64,000 nucleotides of DNA from Dendrosporobacter quercicolus (GTDB lineage: Bacteria; Bacillota; Negativicutes; DSM-1736; Dendrosporobacteraceae), in the NCBI RefSeq assembly GCF_900104455.1, contig NZ_FNHB01000001.1:1172794-1236793 (forward strand), given 5' to 3'. The notes beneath the pieces are model-generated. The model worked only from the letters and a program-made list of their open reading frames with translations, did not search any database and was not told the origin of the DNA. Numbering within the stretch: position 1 is the stretch's first letter; every line of letters begins with the position of its first letter. A program made the translations under genes and the position numbers. Positions 45,550 to 54,538 of this stretch are shown piece by piece.

Positions 45550-45828
45550 GAAACGGTGTTTAACCGCAAAGTACTCGAAGGACATAAAGAGGGGACGCGA
45601 GGGGTTATAGTGGGAACGGATTTGAACCACAGAGGGCACGGAGTACACGGAGGATTAACGGGAGTAGAGGTTTTTATATGAATTTCCGGTGCAATGATTT
45701 GCGCCGTTCTCTGGTTCCCTCAGTGACCTCTGTGTCCTCTGTGGTTCCAGGGACGGGTTTGCAAGAGGTTTACGGGGGAACGGTGGTTAGCCGCAATGTA
45801 CGCGAAGGACATAAAGCGGGGACGTAAA
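45550..45828. repeat. Composite intergenic repeat, cluster A
   Basis: Two head-on copies. TTAACCGCAAAGTACTCGAA with GGACATAAAG is followed by GAACCACAGAGGGCACGGAG; then come CCGGTGCAATGATTTGCGCC and a second set of modules in the opposite order. It fills most of the 45422-45866 spacer between pcrA and the pyrophosphatase gene. No gene is seen in it. Confidence 0.85.
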
Positions 45829-45866
45829 AAAATGATAGCCTGTGGTTAACAGGCTATCGGGCAGGT

Positions 45867-47504
45867 CTAAAAATTGCGGGCGGCTTCCACCATTGGCGGA
45901 ATTACTTGTTTTTTCCGGGACATCACGCCGGGCAGATAAACCATGCTGTCTTGCCCTCTGCCGCCAAAGGCTTCGGCGATTAATGCCGTAGGCTGCCCGG
46001 CGTAAATCAGCTGCGTGCCTTCCTGAATGATATCGGTAATCATCAGCAGGGCCATATCATAGTTTTCCTTAAGCAGCATAGCGTCCATTGCGGTCAGTAG
46101 ATCGGCTTTAACCGCCAGCACCTCTGCGGTATCCATCACGGATATCTGGGCAATCGCCATCCGGTATTCACCAATCTGAAACTCTTTTAAATCATTGTGT
46201 ACAATCTCTCCGGCCTGCATATCGCCAATGCCCGAGCCAGCCTTGAGCAGCGCCAGGCCGAACTCCTGCATATCCAGTCCGGCAATCGCCGCCAGTTTCT
46301 CCGCGGTCTCCCGGTCATAAGCAGTTGCCGTAGGCGATTTAAATAGAACGGTGTCAGATACAATCGCCGCCAGCAGTAAGCCGGCAATGTCAGCCGGCAG
46401 CTCCACCCCGCGATGCCAGTGCATGTTGGCAACAATTGTGCCGGTCGACCCTACCGGCTCATGACGGATAAAAATCGGTTCGCCGGTTTGCAGGCCCCCT
46501 AAGCGGTGATGATCAATAATTTCTATAATTTGCGCTTCTTCAATGCCCTCAACGGCCTGAGACCGTTCGTTATGATCAACCAGAATGATTTTTTCCCGGT
46601 TCGTGACAATCAGCTGATCACGGGCAATCAGACCGACCAGTTTGCCATTTTCCACTACCGGAAAAGTACGGTGATGGTTGTCGGCGATAATCTCTCTGGT
46701 GTCATTGACCAAATCGGAAGGCTTAAATGTAATGACCTTTTTTTGCATAATCATGCTTACCGGAATGCACTGATTGATCAACCGGGCGCAGGTGTAGGTA
46801 TCATGCGGCGCACTGATTACGGCAATCCCCCTGCTTGCCGCCTCAGCTAAAATTTCCGGTCCAACCTGAGCCGCGCCGGTGACTACCAGGCAAGCGATAT
46901 TTTGAGCAATGCATTCCAGTAAAGTGCTGCCCCGGTCGCCAACCAGCACCACATCACCGGGCTCGATAACCTGCTGGATTGTGCTTGTACTGCCTGCGGC
47001 AATTCTTACTTTGCCGGTAACCTTCCGGTTCAGGCTGCCGCCTTGCACCACCGTGCCGTCCAGCACCCGGACGAGAGCGGTCAGCTCAACGCCCGCCTCG
47101 GATAAATCCTGCATTTCCAGTTCGTCAAAATACCGTTTAGCCAGATCAGTAACCGAAACGATCCCCGCTAAGACGGTATTTTCATCAATGACCGGCACCG
47201 ATTTTACTTCATGCCGGCGCATCACTTTGCCCAGTTCGCGGAGGGTATCGTCCGGCTGTACCACAATCGCGCTGTCCAGCATGACATCCCTGACCCGCGG
47301 ATGTAAGTCGGTAATCAGCTTGGGCGCTGCCACCCCGAATTTTTCCAGAACAAATTTGGTTTCGGCATTTATCTTACCGGCTCTGGCCGGAACAACATTT
47401 TCTCCTAGCGCTCTTTTTAAATTAGCGTAACCAATGGCCGAACAGATTGAATCAGTATCCGGATTGCGATGTCCAATAATATAAATAGGTTTAGAAAACT
47501 TCAT
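45867..47504 (-). CDS. Manganese-dependent inorganic pyrophosphatase with CBS/DRTGG insert
   Basis: A 545-aa family II pyrophosphatase (DHH type) that splits PPi. The metal site is spread over GHRNPDTDSICSAIGYANL at the start, ILVDHNERSQA near residue 325 and IIDHHRLGG near 350. Between the first motif and the DHH remainder lie two CBS domains flanking a DRTGG domain, which in related enzymes bind adenine nucleotides and regulate activity. The DHHA2 C-terminus is complete. I start it at MKFSKPIYIIGHR (47504), preceded by TTTGGAGG. Confidence 0.9.
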   Translation of the reverse strand: MKFSKPIYIIGHRNPDTDSICSAIGYANLKRALGENVVPARAGKINAETKFVLEKFGVAAPKLITDLHPRVRDVMLDSAIVVQPDDTLRELGKVMRRHEVKSVPVIDENTVLAGIVSVTDLAKRYFDELEMQDLSEAGVELTALVRVLDGTVVQGGSLNRKVTGKVRIAAGSTSTIQQVIEPGDVVLVGDRGSTLLECIAQNIACLVVTGAAQVGPEILAEAASRGIAVISAPHDTYTCARLINQCIPVSMIMQKKVITFKPSDLVNDTREIIADNHHRTFPVVENGKLVGLIARDQLIVTNREKIILVDHNERSQAVEGIEEAQIIEIIDHHRLGGLQTGEPIFIRHEPVGSTGTIVANMHWHRGVELPADIAGLLLAAIVSDTVLFKSPTATAYDRETAEKLAAIAGLDMQEFGLALLKAGSGIGDMQAGEIVHNDLKEFQIGEYRMAIAQISVMDTAEVLAVKADLLTAMDAMLLKENYDMALLMITDIIQEGTQLIYAGQPTALIAEAFGGRGQDSMVYLPGVMSRKKQVIPPMVEAARNF

Positions 47505-47632
47505 CCATTTACCTCCAAAGTGTGCTAGTACTCTTTTTTGCCAACATCTATTATACGACATTTTTCGCGTCCGGCGTAGTGGTGTCAGTAAATATTTTTT
47601 ACCTAACATTGCTTTTTTAACAGTACAAACGT

Positions 47633-47661
47633 TTGCAAAACATATGTTCGTATAATATAAT
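47633..47661 (+). promoter_or_regulatory. Promoter with LexA-like box for the radical-SAM repair pair
   Basis: TTGCAA (47633-47638), a 17-bp spacer and TATAAT (47656-47661). The spacer contains AAAACATATGTTCG (47637-47650). Its right half matches the LexA half-site GTTCG exactly and its left half has one mismatch in GAAC. The centre, ACATATGT, is the same as in the polymerase SOS box at 18320. Confidence 0.55.
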
Positions 47662-47739
47662 AAAGATAATCAACCGCCTGCATACGCAGCGGTAAAGAAA
47701 ACATAGCCAAGCTTTATCTCAAGCAAGGAGCTGATCCAG

Positions 47740-49065
47740 GTGGATGTTTTTGCGAAACTGAAAATTTTAACCGCCGCAGCAAAATATGATGTGGCCTGCA
47801 CCTCCAGCGGGGTAAATAAAAAAGCTGCGTCCGGCGGCATTGGCAGCGCGGCCGCTTGTGGCATTTGTCACAGCTTTTCCGCGGACGGGCGGTGCATTTC
47901 CCTGCTAAAAGTACTTATGACCAATGTCTGCGCCTATGATTGCCAATACTGCGTCAACCGTACCTCCAACGATACGCCGCGCGCCGCCTTTACCCCGCGG
48001 GAACTGGCTGATCTGACCATTCATTTTTACCGGCGCAATTATATTGAAGGCCTTTTTCTAAGCTCCGGCGTGCTGAAAAATCCCGACTATACCTGTGAAC
48101 AAATGATTGAAACGCTGCGCATTCTGCGCGAGGAATACCGGTTCTCCGGCTATATCCATGCCAAGGCCATCCCTGGCTCCGACAGTGCCTTGCTGACCCG
48201 CCTGGGACTGCTGGCCGACCGGATGAGCGTGAATATCGAATTTCCCTCGCAGGACAGTTTGCAGCTCTTAGCGCCGGATAAAACCAAGCATTCCATTTTT
48301 ACCCCCATGGGCTATATTCAAAGCCGTATTCAGGAGAACTCGCGGGACCTGGTAAAATATCGCCGCGCCCCGAAGTTTGCTCCCGCCGGTCAGAGTACGC
48401 AAATGATCATTGGAGCTACACCGGAGACCGATTTTCAAATTTTAAACTTAACCGAAGGCCTTTACAAAAAATATAAACTGAAACGGGTCTTTTTCTCCGC
48501 TTACCTGCCGGTAGCAGACAGCAGCCTCCTGCCGGCTCTGGATACGGCTCCGCCGCTCTGGCGTGAACACCGCCTGTATCAGGCCGACTGGCTGCTGCGG
48601 TTTTACGGTTTTAGGGCCAGCGAACTTCTCGATCAGCAGCACCAGAGCTTCAACCCCTATCTCGATCCAAAATGCAACTGGGCGCTTAATCATATGGAAT
48701 TTTTCCCTGTTGATGTCAACCGCGCTGCCTACCGTGATTTGCTGCGCGTACCAGGCATCGGCGTAACCAGCGCCAAACGCATCATAGCTGCCCGCCGTAC
48801 TACGGCGCTCCACTTCGACGGACTGAAAAAGCTGGGCGTCGTCCTTAAACGGGCCCAGTATTTTATCACCTGCGGCGGAAAAACAGCAAACAATATAAAA
48901 ATCGCGCCAAATGCCGCTCTAACTTCTTTACTGTCGGAAAAAACGCACAAACTGCTTCAGGCCAATTTTCCCTCGCCCGCAGAACAGCTTTCTCTTTTTA
49001 CCCAGCCCCAGCACTATCCTCCGCTACAGGAGGAACTGCGAAAATGCATTGCCAGCCAGACCTAA
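47740..49065 (+). CDS. Putative DNA modification/repair radical SAM protein
   Basis: A 441-aa radical SAM enzyme of the uncharacterised family usually annotated as putative DNA modification/repair protein (TIGR03916 type). The cluster motif is VCAYDCQYCVNR (CxxxCxxC) near residue 67. LFLSSGVLKNPDYTCEQMIE and AKAIPGSDSALLTRLGLLAD belong to the barrel. The C-terminal region holds a helix-hairpin-helix, LLRVPGIGVTSAKRIIAARR near 335, implying DNA binding. The start is GTG after AAGGAGCTGATCCAG. The next gene overlaps by 22 bases. The repair role is inferred from the HhH domain, the partner and the LexA-like box. Confidence 0.85.
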   Translation: MDVFAKLKILTAAAKYDVACTSSGVNKKAASGGIGSAAACGICHSFSADGRCISLLKVLMTNVCAYDCQYCVNRTSNDTPRAAFTPRELADLTIHFYRRNYIEGLFLSSGVLKNPDYTCEQMIETLRILREEYRFSGYIHAKAIPGSDSALLTRLGLLADRMSVNIEFPSQDSLQLLAPDKTKHSIFTPMGYIQSRIQENSRDLVKYRRAPKFAPAGQSTQMIIGATPETDFQILNLTEGLYKKYKLKRVFFSAYLPVADSSLLPALDTAPPLWREHRLYQADWLLRFYGFRASELLDQQHQSFNPYLDPKCNWALNHMEFFPVDVNRAAYRDLLRVPGIGVTSAKRIIAARRTTALHFDGLKKLGVVLKRAQYFITCGGKTANNIKIAPNAALTSLLSEKTHKLLQANFPSPAEQLSLFTQPQHYPPLQEELRKCIASQT

Positions 49066-49892
49066 TTTACTGTTATGACGGAAGTTTCGACGGACTATTG
49101 TGCTGTGTGTTTGAAAGTTACGAGCAAAAAGAAATTCCGCTGGACATCCTTTCGCCCGCTGCCTGCCAGCCGCTGCTCTTTTCAGGCAAGACGATTGTGA
49201 CCGACGCCCGAAAAGCCAACCGGGTGCTGGCTTCAATTCCGGCAAAAATGGGGAATCCAGCGCTGAACTTTGTCCGGCGGGCCTTTTTAACCAGCCTTGC
49301 CCGGAAAGAGATAACCATCCTGCTCTTCCTGCGGCTGGGCTACCGTTACGGCCCGCCGGTAATAAATATGCTGACAAACGAGGTGGTTCATACCCTAGTT
49401 AAGGCGGTTAAGCATCTGGAAAGAGAAAGCCATTTATTGAAAGGGTTTCTACGTTTTTCCATTATCAATGACGTTCTTGTCGGTGAAATAGAACCGAAAA
49501 ATTTCGTACTGCCGCTGCTGGCCGGGCATTTTTGTGAGCGTTATCCGGAAGAACGCTTTTTTATTCATGATAAAACTCATGGCATGGGGCTGGTTTATCA
49601 GCCCTACCAGTCGGCAGTCATTCCAGTCGGCAGTCTGGAACTGCCGGAAGTGGATGAGGAGGAACGGACTTTCCGTAAACTGTGGCAGCTGTTTTATGAT
49701 ACGATTGCGATCCAGGCGCGGTACAATCCCCAATGCCGGATGAGCCAGATGCCCAAACGCTATTGGACCTGCATGACTGAGTTTGGGCCGGAGGGAGAAC
49801 GGGCTAACCACAGAGGGTCCGGAAAGGGACAAGGGCAAGACGATGTTAACCGCAAAGTACTCGAAGGACGCAAAGGGGACGCGATTAAATAG
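49044..49892 (+). CDS. Putative DNA metabolism/repair protein (DUF4130 family), repeat-extended C-terminus
   Basis: A 282-aa protein of the family (TIGR03915, DUF4130) that nearly always accompanies the radical SAM protein encoded just upstream. It starts YCYDGSFDGLLCCVFESYEQ and contains FLRLGYRYGPPVINMLTNEV and RFSIINDVLVGEIEPKNFVL. The conserved end is MSQMPKRYWTCMTEF near residue 250. The last about 30 residues (RANHRGSGKG ... NRKVLEGRKGDAIK) are encoded by a copy of the intergenic repeat, so the natural stop has been replaced. Function is not established for the family. Confidence 0.85.
   Translation: MHCQPDLIYCYDGSFDGLLCCVFESYEQKEIPLDILSPAACQPLLFSGKTIVTDARKANRVLASIPAKMGNPALNFVRRAFLTSLARKEITILLFLRLGYRYGPPVINMLTNEVVHTLVKAVKHLERESHLLKGFLRFSIINDVLVGEIEPKNFVLPLLAGHFCERYPEERFFIHDKTHGMGLVYQPYQSAVIPVGSLELPEVDEEERTFRKLWQLFYDTIAIQARYNPQCRMSQMPKRYWTCMTEFGPEGERANHRGSGKGQGQDDVNRKVLEGRKGDAIK
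49805..49890. repeat. Composite intergenic repeat, cluster B (inside a coding region)
   Basis: An ACCACAGAGG module and a TTAACCGCAAAGTACTCGAA/GGACGCAAAGGGGACGCG module lie in frame at the 3' end of the DUF4130 gene and supply its last codons. Confidence 0.8.
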
Positions 49893-50035
49893 AATTAATG
49901 GTGTTAACAATGATGTTGATTGACGGCGGTCGGCGGGATTTGCAAATCACAGCCGGTGGCAGCGCCGTCGGGAGAAAGCCGGACACACCAGCTTGCAACG
50001 TTCCCGGCATATAAAGCCATAATAAAAAAACAAAG

Positions 50036-50060
50036 GGCGCGATTATTTCGCGCCTATTTT
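50036..50060 (+). terminator. Terminator after the radical-SAM/DUF4130 operon
   Basis: GGCGCGA and TCGCGCC form a 7-bp G+C-rich stem followed by TATTTTTCG. It is 143 bp past the DUF4130 stop codon. Confidence 0.65.
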
Positions 50061-50588
50061 TCGCGTCCCCTTCGCGTACTTTGCGTCCTTTGCGGTTAAC
50101 ACCATTTTACCCGTAAACCTCCCGCAAACCCGTATATGGAACCACAGAGTACACAGAGGTCGCAGAGGGAACCGAACGGGGCAAATCATTGCACCGGAAT
50201 TTCAGACAAAAACCCCCACTCCCGTAAACCCTCCGTGTACTCCGTGCCCTCTGTGGTTCAAATCCGTTCCCCAATATAATCCCTCGCGTCCCCTTCGCGT
50301 ACTTTGCGTACTTTGCGGTTCGCACCGTTTCTCGCAAACCCGTATATGGAACCACAGAGTACACAGAGGTCACAGAGGGAACCGAACGGTGCAAATCATT
50401 GCACCGGAATTTCAAACAAAAACCCCAATTTAAAAATCCTTCGCGTCCTTCGAGTACTTTGCGGTTAAACACCGTTCCCCCGTAACCCTCTGCGTACTCC
50501 GTGCCCTCTGTGGTCAAAGCCGTTCCCCAATATATATCCCTCATGTCCCTTCGCTACTTTGCGTCCTTTGCGGTTAACGCCGTTCCTG
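50060..50588. repeat. Composite intergenic repeat, cluster C
   Basis: The longest cluster. About two and a half units alternate GCGTCC-TTCGAGTACTTTGCGG modules with ACCACAGAGTACACAGAGGT modules, with the hairpin core GGTGCAAATCATTGCACC near 50391-50408 and a variant near 50199. Open frames inside it (for example 50107-50544) are by-products of the repeat. No gene is seen in 49893-50593. Confidence 0.88.
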
Positions 50589-50593
50589 TTTTT

Positions 50594-51568
50594 TTACTTG
50601 TAGTTGACCTCGTTATTTACGCAAGCCGGTAAAGGCTGTTTGTTCAGGCCGGCCAGTAAATTATCCGCCGTCAGCAGCGCCATGGCGGTTCTGGTTTCAG
50701 TTGTGGCGCTGCCGATATGGGGGGTAATCAGTACATTCGGCAGTTTGAGCAACGGATGATCCGCCGGCAAGGGCTCCGGATCAGTGACATCCATTGCGGC
50801 AAAGGCAATGGTCTCTGCCGTCAGCGCTTCCACCAGCGCGTCGGTATCAACAATCGGGCCTCTGGCCGCATTGACAAAATAAGCGGATGGTTTCATTTTG
50901 GCAAACTGCTCCCGGCTGAACATCCCCTTGGTTTGCGCCGAAAGCGGACTGAGCACAATAATGCAGTCGGCCTGGACCAGAAGCTCGTCAAAGGCGGCGT
51001 AGGCAACGCCGAGCGCCTGCTCATCAGGACGCCGGCGGCGATTATGATAGATGACCTTCATGCCAAATACCTGCGCCCGCCTGGCGACCGCCAGGCCAAT
51101 ACGCCCCAGGCCGACAATGCCCAGGGTCTTGCCCGCCAAATCAAAACCAAACGACAGATTGCCGCCGTCACTCCATTTGCCCTTAAGAACGAAATCCCAG
51201 CCTTCATGAATACGCCGGGCTGCGCACAGCAACAACCCGAAAGTTAAATCGGCCGTTGCTTCCACCAGTACGCCCGGTGTGTTTCCCACCGGAATGCTCC
51301 GGCGGGTGCAGGCCTCAACATCAATGTTGTCGTAACCGACTGCCGGCTGAACAATCACCCGCAAATTGGGGGCGGCAGCCAGCAAACGTTCATCAATAGG
51401 CATACTGCTGTTGACCACCAGCCCGTCGGCAGTTTTGAGCCATTCCCGAAAGTTTGACGAATCCGGCTGTTCCTCCTGACCCAGCACCCGGATAATGCAG
51501 CTTTCGGCCAGCTTTTCCTGCGCGGCCGGCAGCAGCGCCCTGGTCATTACTACGTTAAATTTGCCCAA
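50594..51568 (-). CDS. D-isomer-specific 2-hydroxyacid dehydrogenase
   Basis: A 324-aa NAD(P)-dependent dehydrogenase of the glyoxylate/hydroxypyruvate reductase type. The dinucleotide site is LGIVGLGRIGLAVARRAQVF near residue 150. VQPAVGYDNID near 85, NAARGPIVDTDALVEAL near 235 (catalytic Arg) and ITPHIGSATTETR near 285 (catalytic His) complete the active site. The exact substrate is uncertain. It starts 11 bp downstream of the YibQ gene and ends beside repeat cluster C. Confidence 0.9.
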   Translation of the reverse strand: MGKFNVVMTRALLPAAQEKLAESCIIRVLGQEEQPDSSNFREWLKTADGLVVNSSMPIDERLLAAAPNLRVIVQPAVGYDNIDVEACTRRSIPVGNTPGVLVEATADLTFGLLLCAARRIHEGWDFVLKGKWSDGGNLSFGFDLAGKTLGIVGLGRIGLAVARRAQVFGMKVIYHNRRRRPDEQALGVAYAAFDELLVQADCIIVLSPLSAQTKGMFSREQFAKMKPSAYFVNAARGPIVDTDALVEALTAETIAFAAMDVTDPEPLPADHPLLKLPNVLITPHIGSATTETRTAMALLTADNLLAGLNKQPLPACVNNEVNYK

Positions 51569-51579
51569 ACTAACTCCCC

Positions 51580-52779
51580 CTATTTCAATAATTGTGATGC
51601 AAATACCAGTTTAATCCCAGCCGCCTCAAACTCCGGCAGCATTTGCCGCACAGCAGCTGCCGTATTCATCCGGGCATGGCCGATGGCAATCGCGCGACCG
51701 TTGCGGATCGCAATCTGTCCGGCGCTGCGCAATTGCCGCTTAATTGCCGCGACATCATCCTCATTGTCCACAAATATATTATTTTCTCCGGACCGCACTC
51801 CCAGCTCCTGCGCCGTGGCATAAGCCACCGACTGACTATTCGTCCGGCTGTCAATGAAAAATAAATGTCTGTCCTTCAGCACGGCAAGCACATTGCGCAT
51901 TACCCGCTGATCCGCCGTACTGCGGGAACCCTGATGATTATTAACGCCGATAATGCCGGGAACCGCCTGCACTGCCCGGACAGTGGCCGCCTGAATATCG
52001 TCATCGCTCATCTCAACCATAATCGTTGTTTTTTCCGACTGCTCAGCTGCGGCAAGCGGCTCAAGCGGCAAGTGCAGAATGATCTGATGACCGGCGCTGA
52101 GACCGCGTGCTGCTGCTTCATTGCTGTAAGTACGGTAAGGCAGTACCGCAAAAGTTAACGGCTTGTCAATCGCCGCAAAAGCGGTTATCGGTTCCCTGCT
52201 GTAACCAAAATCATCAATAACCAGCGCTAATTCTCCCCGCACGTTCACCGGCGCCTGGTCCGCAGCTTTTTGCCTGTCGGCAATATACAGCCTGTCGGTG
52301 ACAATGGTCAGCGGCTCACCGCCCAGCTCATCTCTTATCCCAACATCTATTCTGAGCACCGGCTGGCCCTGATAAGTATCAGGCTGAACGGTTAACAGCG
52401 CCCCGCCGGCCGGAGCGGCCGCAGACGCCAGCGCCCGCTCAAGCGCAGCCGCGTCCCCGGAACTCTGTCCGACTATTTCCCGGAAATGCCAGCGAATGGT
52501 TCCTTCAATCTCCTGGCGGGGAACTTCCCGGTCTGTAGACCGGGCTATCCTGGCGCCAATCCCCTGTGCAGACAGCGCACTGTCAACAGCGCCATGAATC
52601 GCGCGCGCTGTCTGCGAAAAATCAGCAGCGGCGCCTGCCCCTGATTTTTCGGTCTCATAGCGCGATTGACCGTCCTCTTGCTTCGGCGTTGACTGGTTCT
52701 CCATATAGCCGTAAAGTGCCAGCGCCAGAAAAACGAAAGCCAGGACTAACCAACGACCTCGATTGCTTTTCTTTGCCAT
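51580..52779 (-). CDS. Divergent polysaccharide deacetylase family protein (YibQ-like)
   Basis: A 399-aa envelope protein. An N-terminal membrane anchor (WLVLAFVFLALALYGYM) is followed by a linker and a region of about 120 residues. The divergent polysaccharide deacetylase domain then has LALVIDDFGYS near residue 195, HLPLEPL, INNHQGSRST-like VNNHQGSRSTADQRVM near 280, and FFIDSRTNSQSVA near 312. The retained Asp and His residues suggest metal binding. Enzymatic activity is unproven in this family. Confidence 0.85.
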   Translation of the reverse strand: MAKKSNRGRWLVLAFVFLALALYGYMENQSTPKQEDGQSRYETEKSGAGAAADFSQTARAIHGAVDSALSAQGIGARIARSTDREVPRQEIEGTIRWHFREIVGQSSGDAAALERALASAAAPAGGALLTVQPDTYQGQPVLRIDVGIRDELGGEPLTIVTDRLYIADRQKAADQAPVNVRGELALVIDDFGYSREPITAFAAIDKPLTFAVLPYRTYSNEAAARGLSAGHQIILHLPLEPLAAAEQSEKTTIMVEMSDDDIQAATVRAVQAVPGIIGVNNHQGSRSTADQRVMRNVLAVLKDRHLFFIDSRTNSQSVAYATAQELGVRSGENNIFVDNEDDVAAIKRQLRSAGQIAIRNGRAIAIGHARMNTAAAVRQMLPEFEAAGIKLVFASQLLK

Positions 52780-52867
52780 GAAAACTACTCCATCGAATTA
52801 TTCTTTCTGACCTTTAGTTCCATACCGGTAAAAATTACTCCTGCCTGCCGGGGTGAAAATAATGAAC

Positions 52868-53135
52868 GAACCACAGCGTACACAGAGGGAACCAGAGAAC
52901 GGTGCAAAGCACGTCACCCCTCCGTGTACTCCGTGCCCGCTGTGGTTCAATCCGTTCCCTTCCAACTCCTTGGCGTCCCCTTTGCGTCCTTCGAGTACTT
53001 TGCGGTTAAACACCGTTCCCCCGCAACCCTCCGTGTACTCCGTGCCCTCTGTGGTTCATCCGTTCCCTATACCCCTTCGCGTCCCCTTTGCGTCCTTCGA
53101 GTACTTTGCGGTTAAACACCGTTCCCCCGCAACCT
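52868..53135. repeat. Composite intergenic repeat, cluster D
   Basis: It starts with ACCACAGCGTACACAGAGGG, then GGTGCAAAGCACGTCACC (hairpin core altered), then two CTCCGTGTACTCCGTGCCC/TTTGCGTCCTTCGAGTACTT units. It fills the spacer 52780-53147 between YibQ and the nitroreductase gene; no gene is seen. Confidence 0.85.
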
Positions 53136-53147
53136 TTACTATATCTG

Positions 53148-53882
53148 TTATTTCCCGACTGTCGCGGCATAGATGACAAATTGCCGTTCCCCGTCCAGTC
53201 CTAAGCAAGCATTGATTTTTTCATCGTCAAACGCGGCAATCGCGCAGACGCCGCAGTGCAAAGTCCCTGCCGCCAGGTACAGATTCTGACAGACATGTCC
53301 CGCATCCAGATGCAGATAGCGATAGCCGCGTTCACCATACCGCCAGATCATTCGGGCGGCTACCGCCGTCCACAGGAAGGTAACCGCACTGTTTTTCACT
53401 GTTTGCTGATGTAAGCAGGCCGCCGTAAGCTCCTCGCTGCCGCCGGCGATTCCCGGAACGGCGACCAGTTTATGATCAATTGCCAAAAACCGGTATAAGC
53501 CAGCTTCCAGCCCAGCCACTCGATTCACAAATAAATAGGTCTCAAACGCATGTCTGGCCCCGGCGGAAGGCACCGTCCGGAAGGTTGCCGAGCCAGGCAT
53601 CACCAGTTTCACGCCCTGGGTGCACCAAAGCAGATAAGACAGTTCCGGCAGCGTAAGCGGCTCGTTGCCATACTGCCGCGAACTTGTCCTCATTTCGATC
53701 AGTTCCAGAAAGTTCACATGATGATCCGGCAGCAGCTCAGGTTCAGGCAGCTGTATGCTTAGGCCGGCCGGGTCACAAGGCAGTTCCAGTTCCGGCGGAG
53801 CGGCTCCCTGGGATTGCCCCGATCCCGTTAAATAGGCATAACGGGTTTTCAGCATAAACTCCTGACCGGTAGTTTTACTCAT
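53148..53882 (-). CDS. SagB/ThcOx-type nitroreductase-family dehydrogenase
   Basis: A 244-aa FMN-dependent nitroreductase-fold protein of the SagB group. It has FLELIEMRTSSRQYGNEPLT near residue 58, LSYLLWCTQGVKL, the FRTVPSAGARHAFETYLFVN flavin region near 100, and LHLDAGHVCQNLYLAAGTLH near 190. SagB enzymes oxidise azolines in peptide natural products, but stand-alone members like this one are common and of unknown role. No cyclodehydratase or precursor peptide is seen. It follows hisIE by 2 bp, so it is the last gene of the his transcript. Confidence 0.85.
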   Translation of the reverse strand: MSKTTGQEFMLKTRYAYLTGSGQSQGAAPPELELPCDPAGLSIQLPEPELLPDHHVNFLELIEMRTSSRQYGNEPLTLPELSYLLWCTQGVKLVMPGSATFRTVPSAGARHAFETYLFVNRVAGLEAGLYRFLAIDHKLVAVPGIAGGSEELTAACLHQQTVKNSAVTFLWTAVAARMIWRYGERGYRYLHLDAGHVCQNLYLAAGTLHCGVCAIAAFDDEKINACLGLDGERQFVIYAATVGK

Positions 53883-53884
53883 CC

Positions 53885-54538
53885 CTATTTCCTCCGTTTT
53901 AGCAGCTCGGCCAGCAATTCGCTGGGGCTAACCTTATGATAGGCCAGCAGTACCAGGCAATGATACCAAAGATCAGCCATTTCATACAACAGCTCGTTAT
54001 TGTCGTTGTTCTTTGAAGCAATGATCGTTTCAGCCGACTCCTCGCCAACTTTTTTCAGAATCTTGTCCTGACCTTTTTCAAACAGATAGGTAGTATAAGA
54101 TCCCTCTTTCGGATTGTCCCGGCGATTATTTATGACATGATATAAATCATGCAGCACCGTAGCGGGAGACTGCCCGTAGACCTCCTCCGGAGCAAACAGC
54201 TTCTCACCCTGACTGTCCGTTTGGCCCAGCTTGCGGCTAAAGCAGGAAAAGGTGCCCTCGTGGCAGGCAGCGCCTGTTTGCTCTACCTTGACCAGCAGGC
54301 TATCGGCGTCACAATCATAGTAGATATCAATCACCTTTTGCACATTGCCGGAAGTCTCGCCCTTGTGCCAGAGCGCTTGACGGCTGCGGCTGTAAAACCA
54401 GGTCAAGCCGGTCTCTACCGTTTTGTGCAGCGCTTGTTCATTCATATAGGCCAACATTAACACAGTATTGCTCTTTACATCCTGAATAATTGCCGGGATT
54501 AAGCCATTGGCGTCAAATTTGATATTCGTAAAATTCAT
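53885..54538 (-). CDS. hisIE: Bifunctional phosphoribosyl-AMP cyclohydrolase/phosphoribosyl-ATP diphosphatase
   Basis: A 217-aa fusion catalysing steps 2 and 3 of histidine synthesis. The N-terminal HisI part has [20 protein letters not shown], the metal-binding [20 protein letters not shown] and GTFSCF. The C-terminal HisE part has [20 protein letters not shown] and ETIIASKN near residue 165. Its ATG overlaps the hisF stop (ATGA). Confidence 0.95.
   Translation of the reverse strand: MNFTNIKFDANGLIPAIIQDVKSNTVLMLAYMNEQALHKTVETGLTWFYSRSRQALWHKGETSGNVQKVIDIYYDCDADSLLVKVEQTGAACHEGTFSCFSRKLGQTDSQGEKLFAPEEVYGQSPATVLHDLYHVINNRRDNPKEGSYTTYLFEKGQDKILKKVGEESAETIIASKNNDNNELLYEMADLWYHCLVLLAYHKVSPSELLAELLKRRK

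Noticed and set aside
50107-50544. A 145-codon open frame on the minus strand rich in YEGYG and VYSVVPYTGLRE repeats.
   Set aside because: It lies wholly in the intergenic repeat; similar peptides arise at every copy in several frames.
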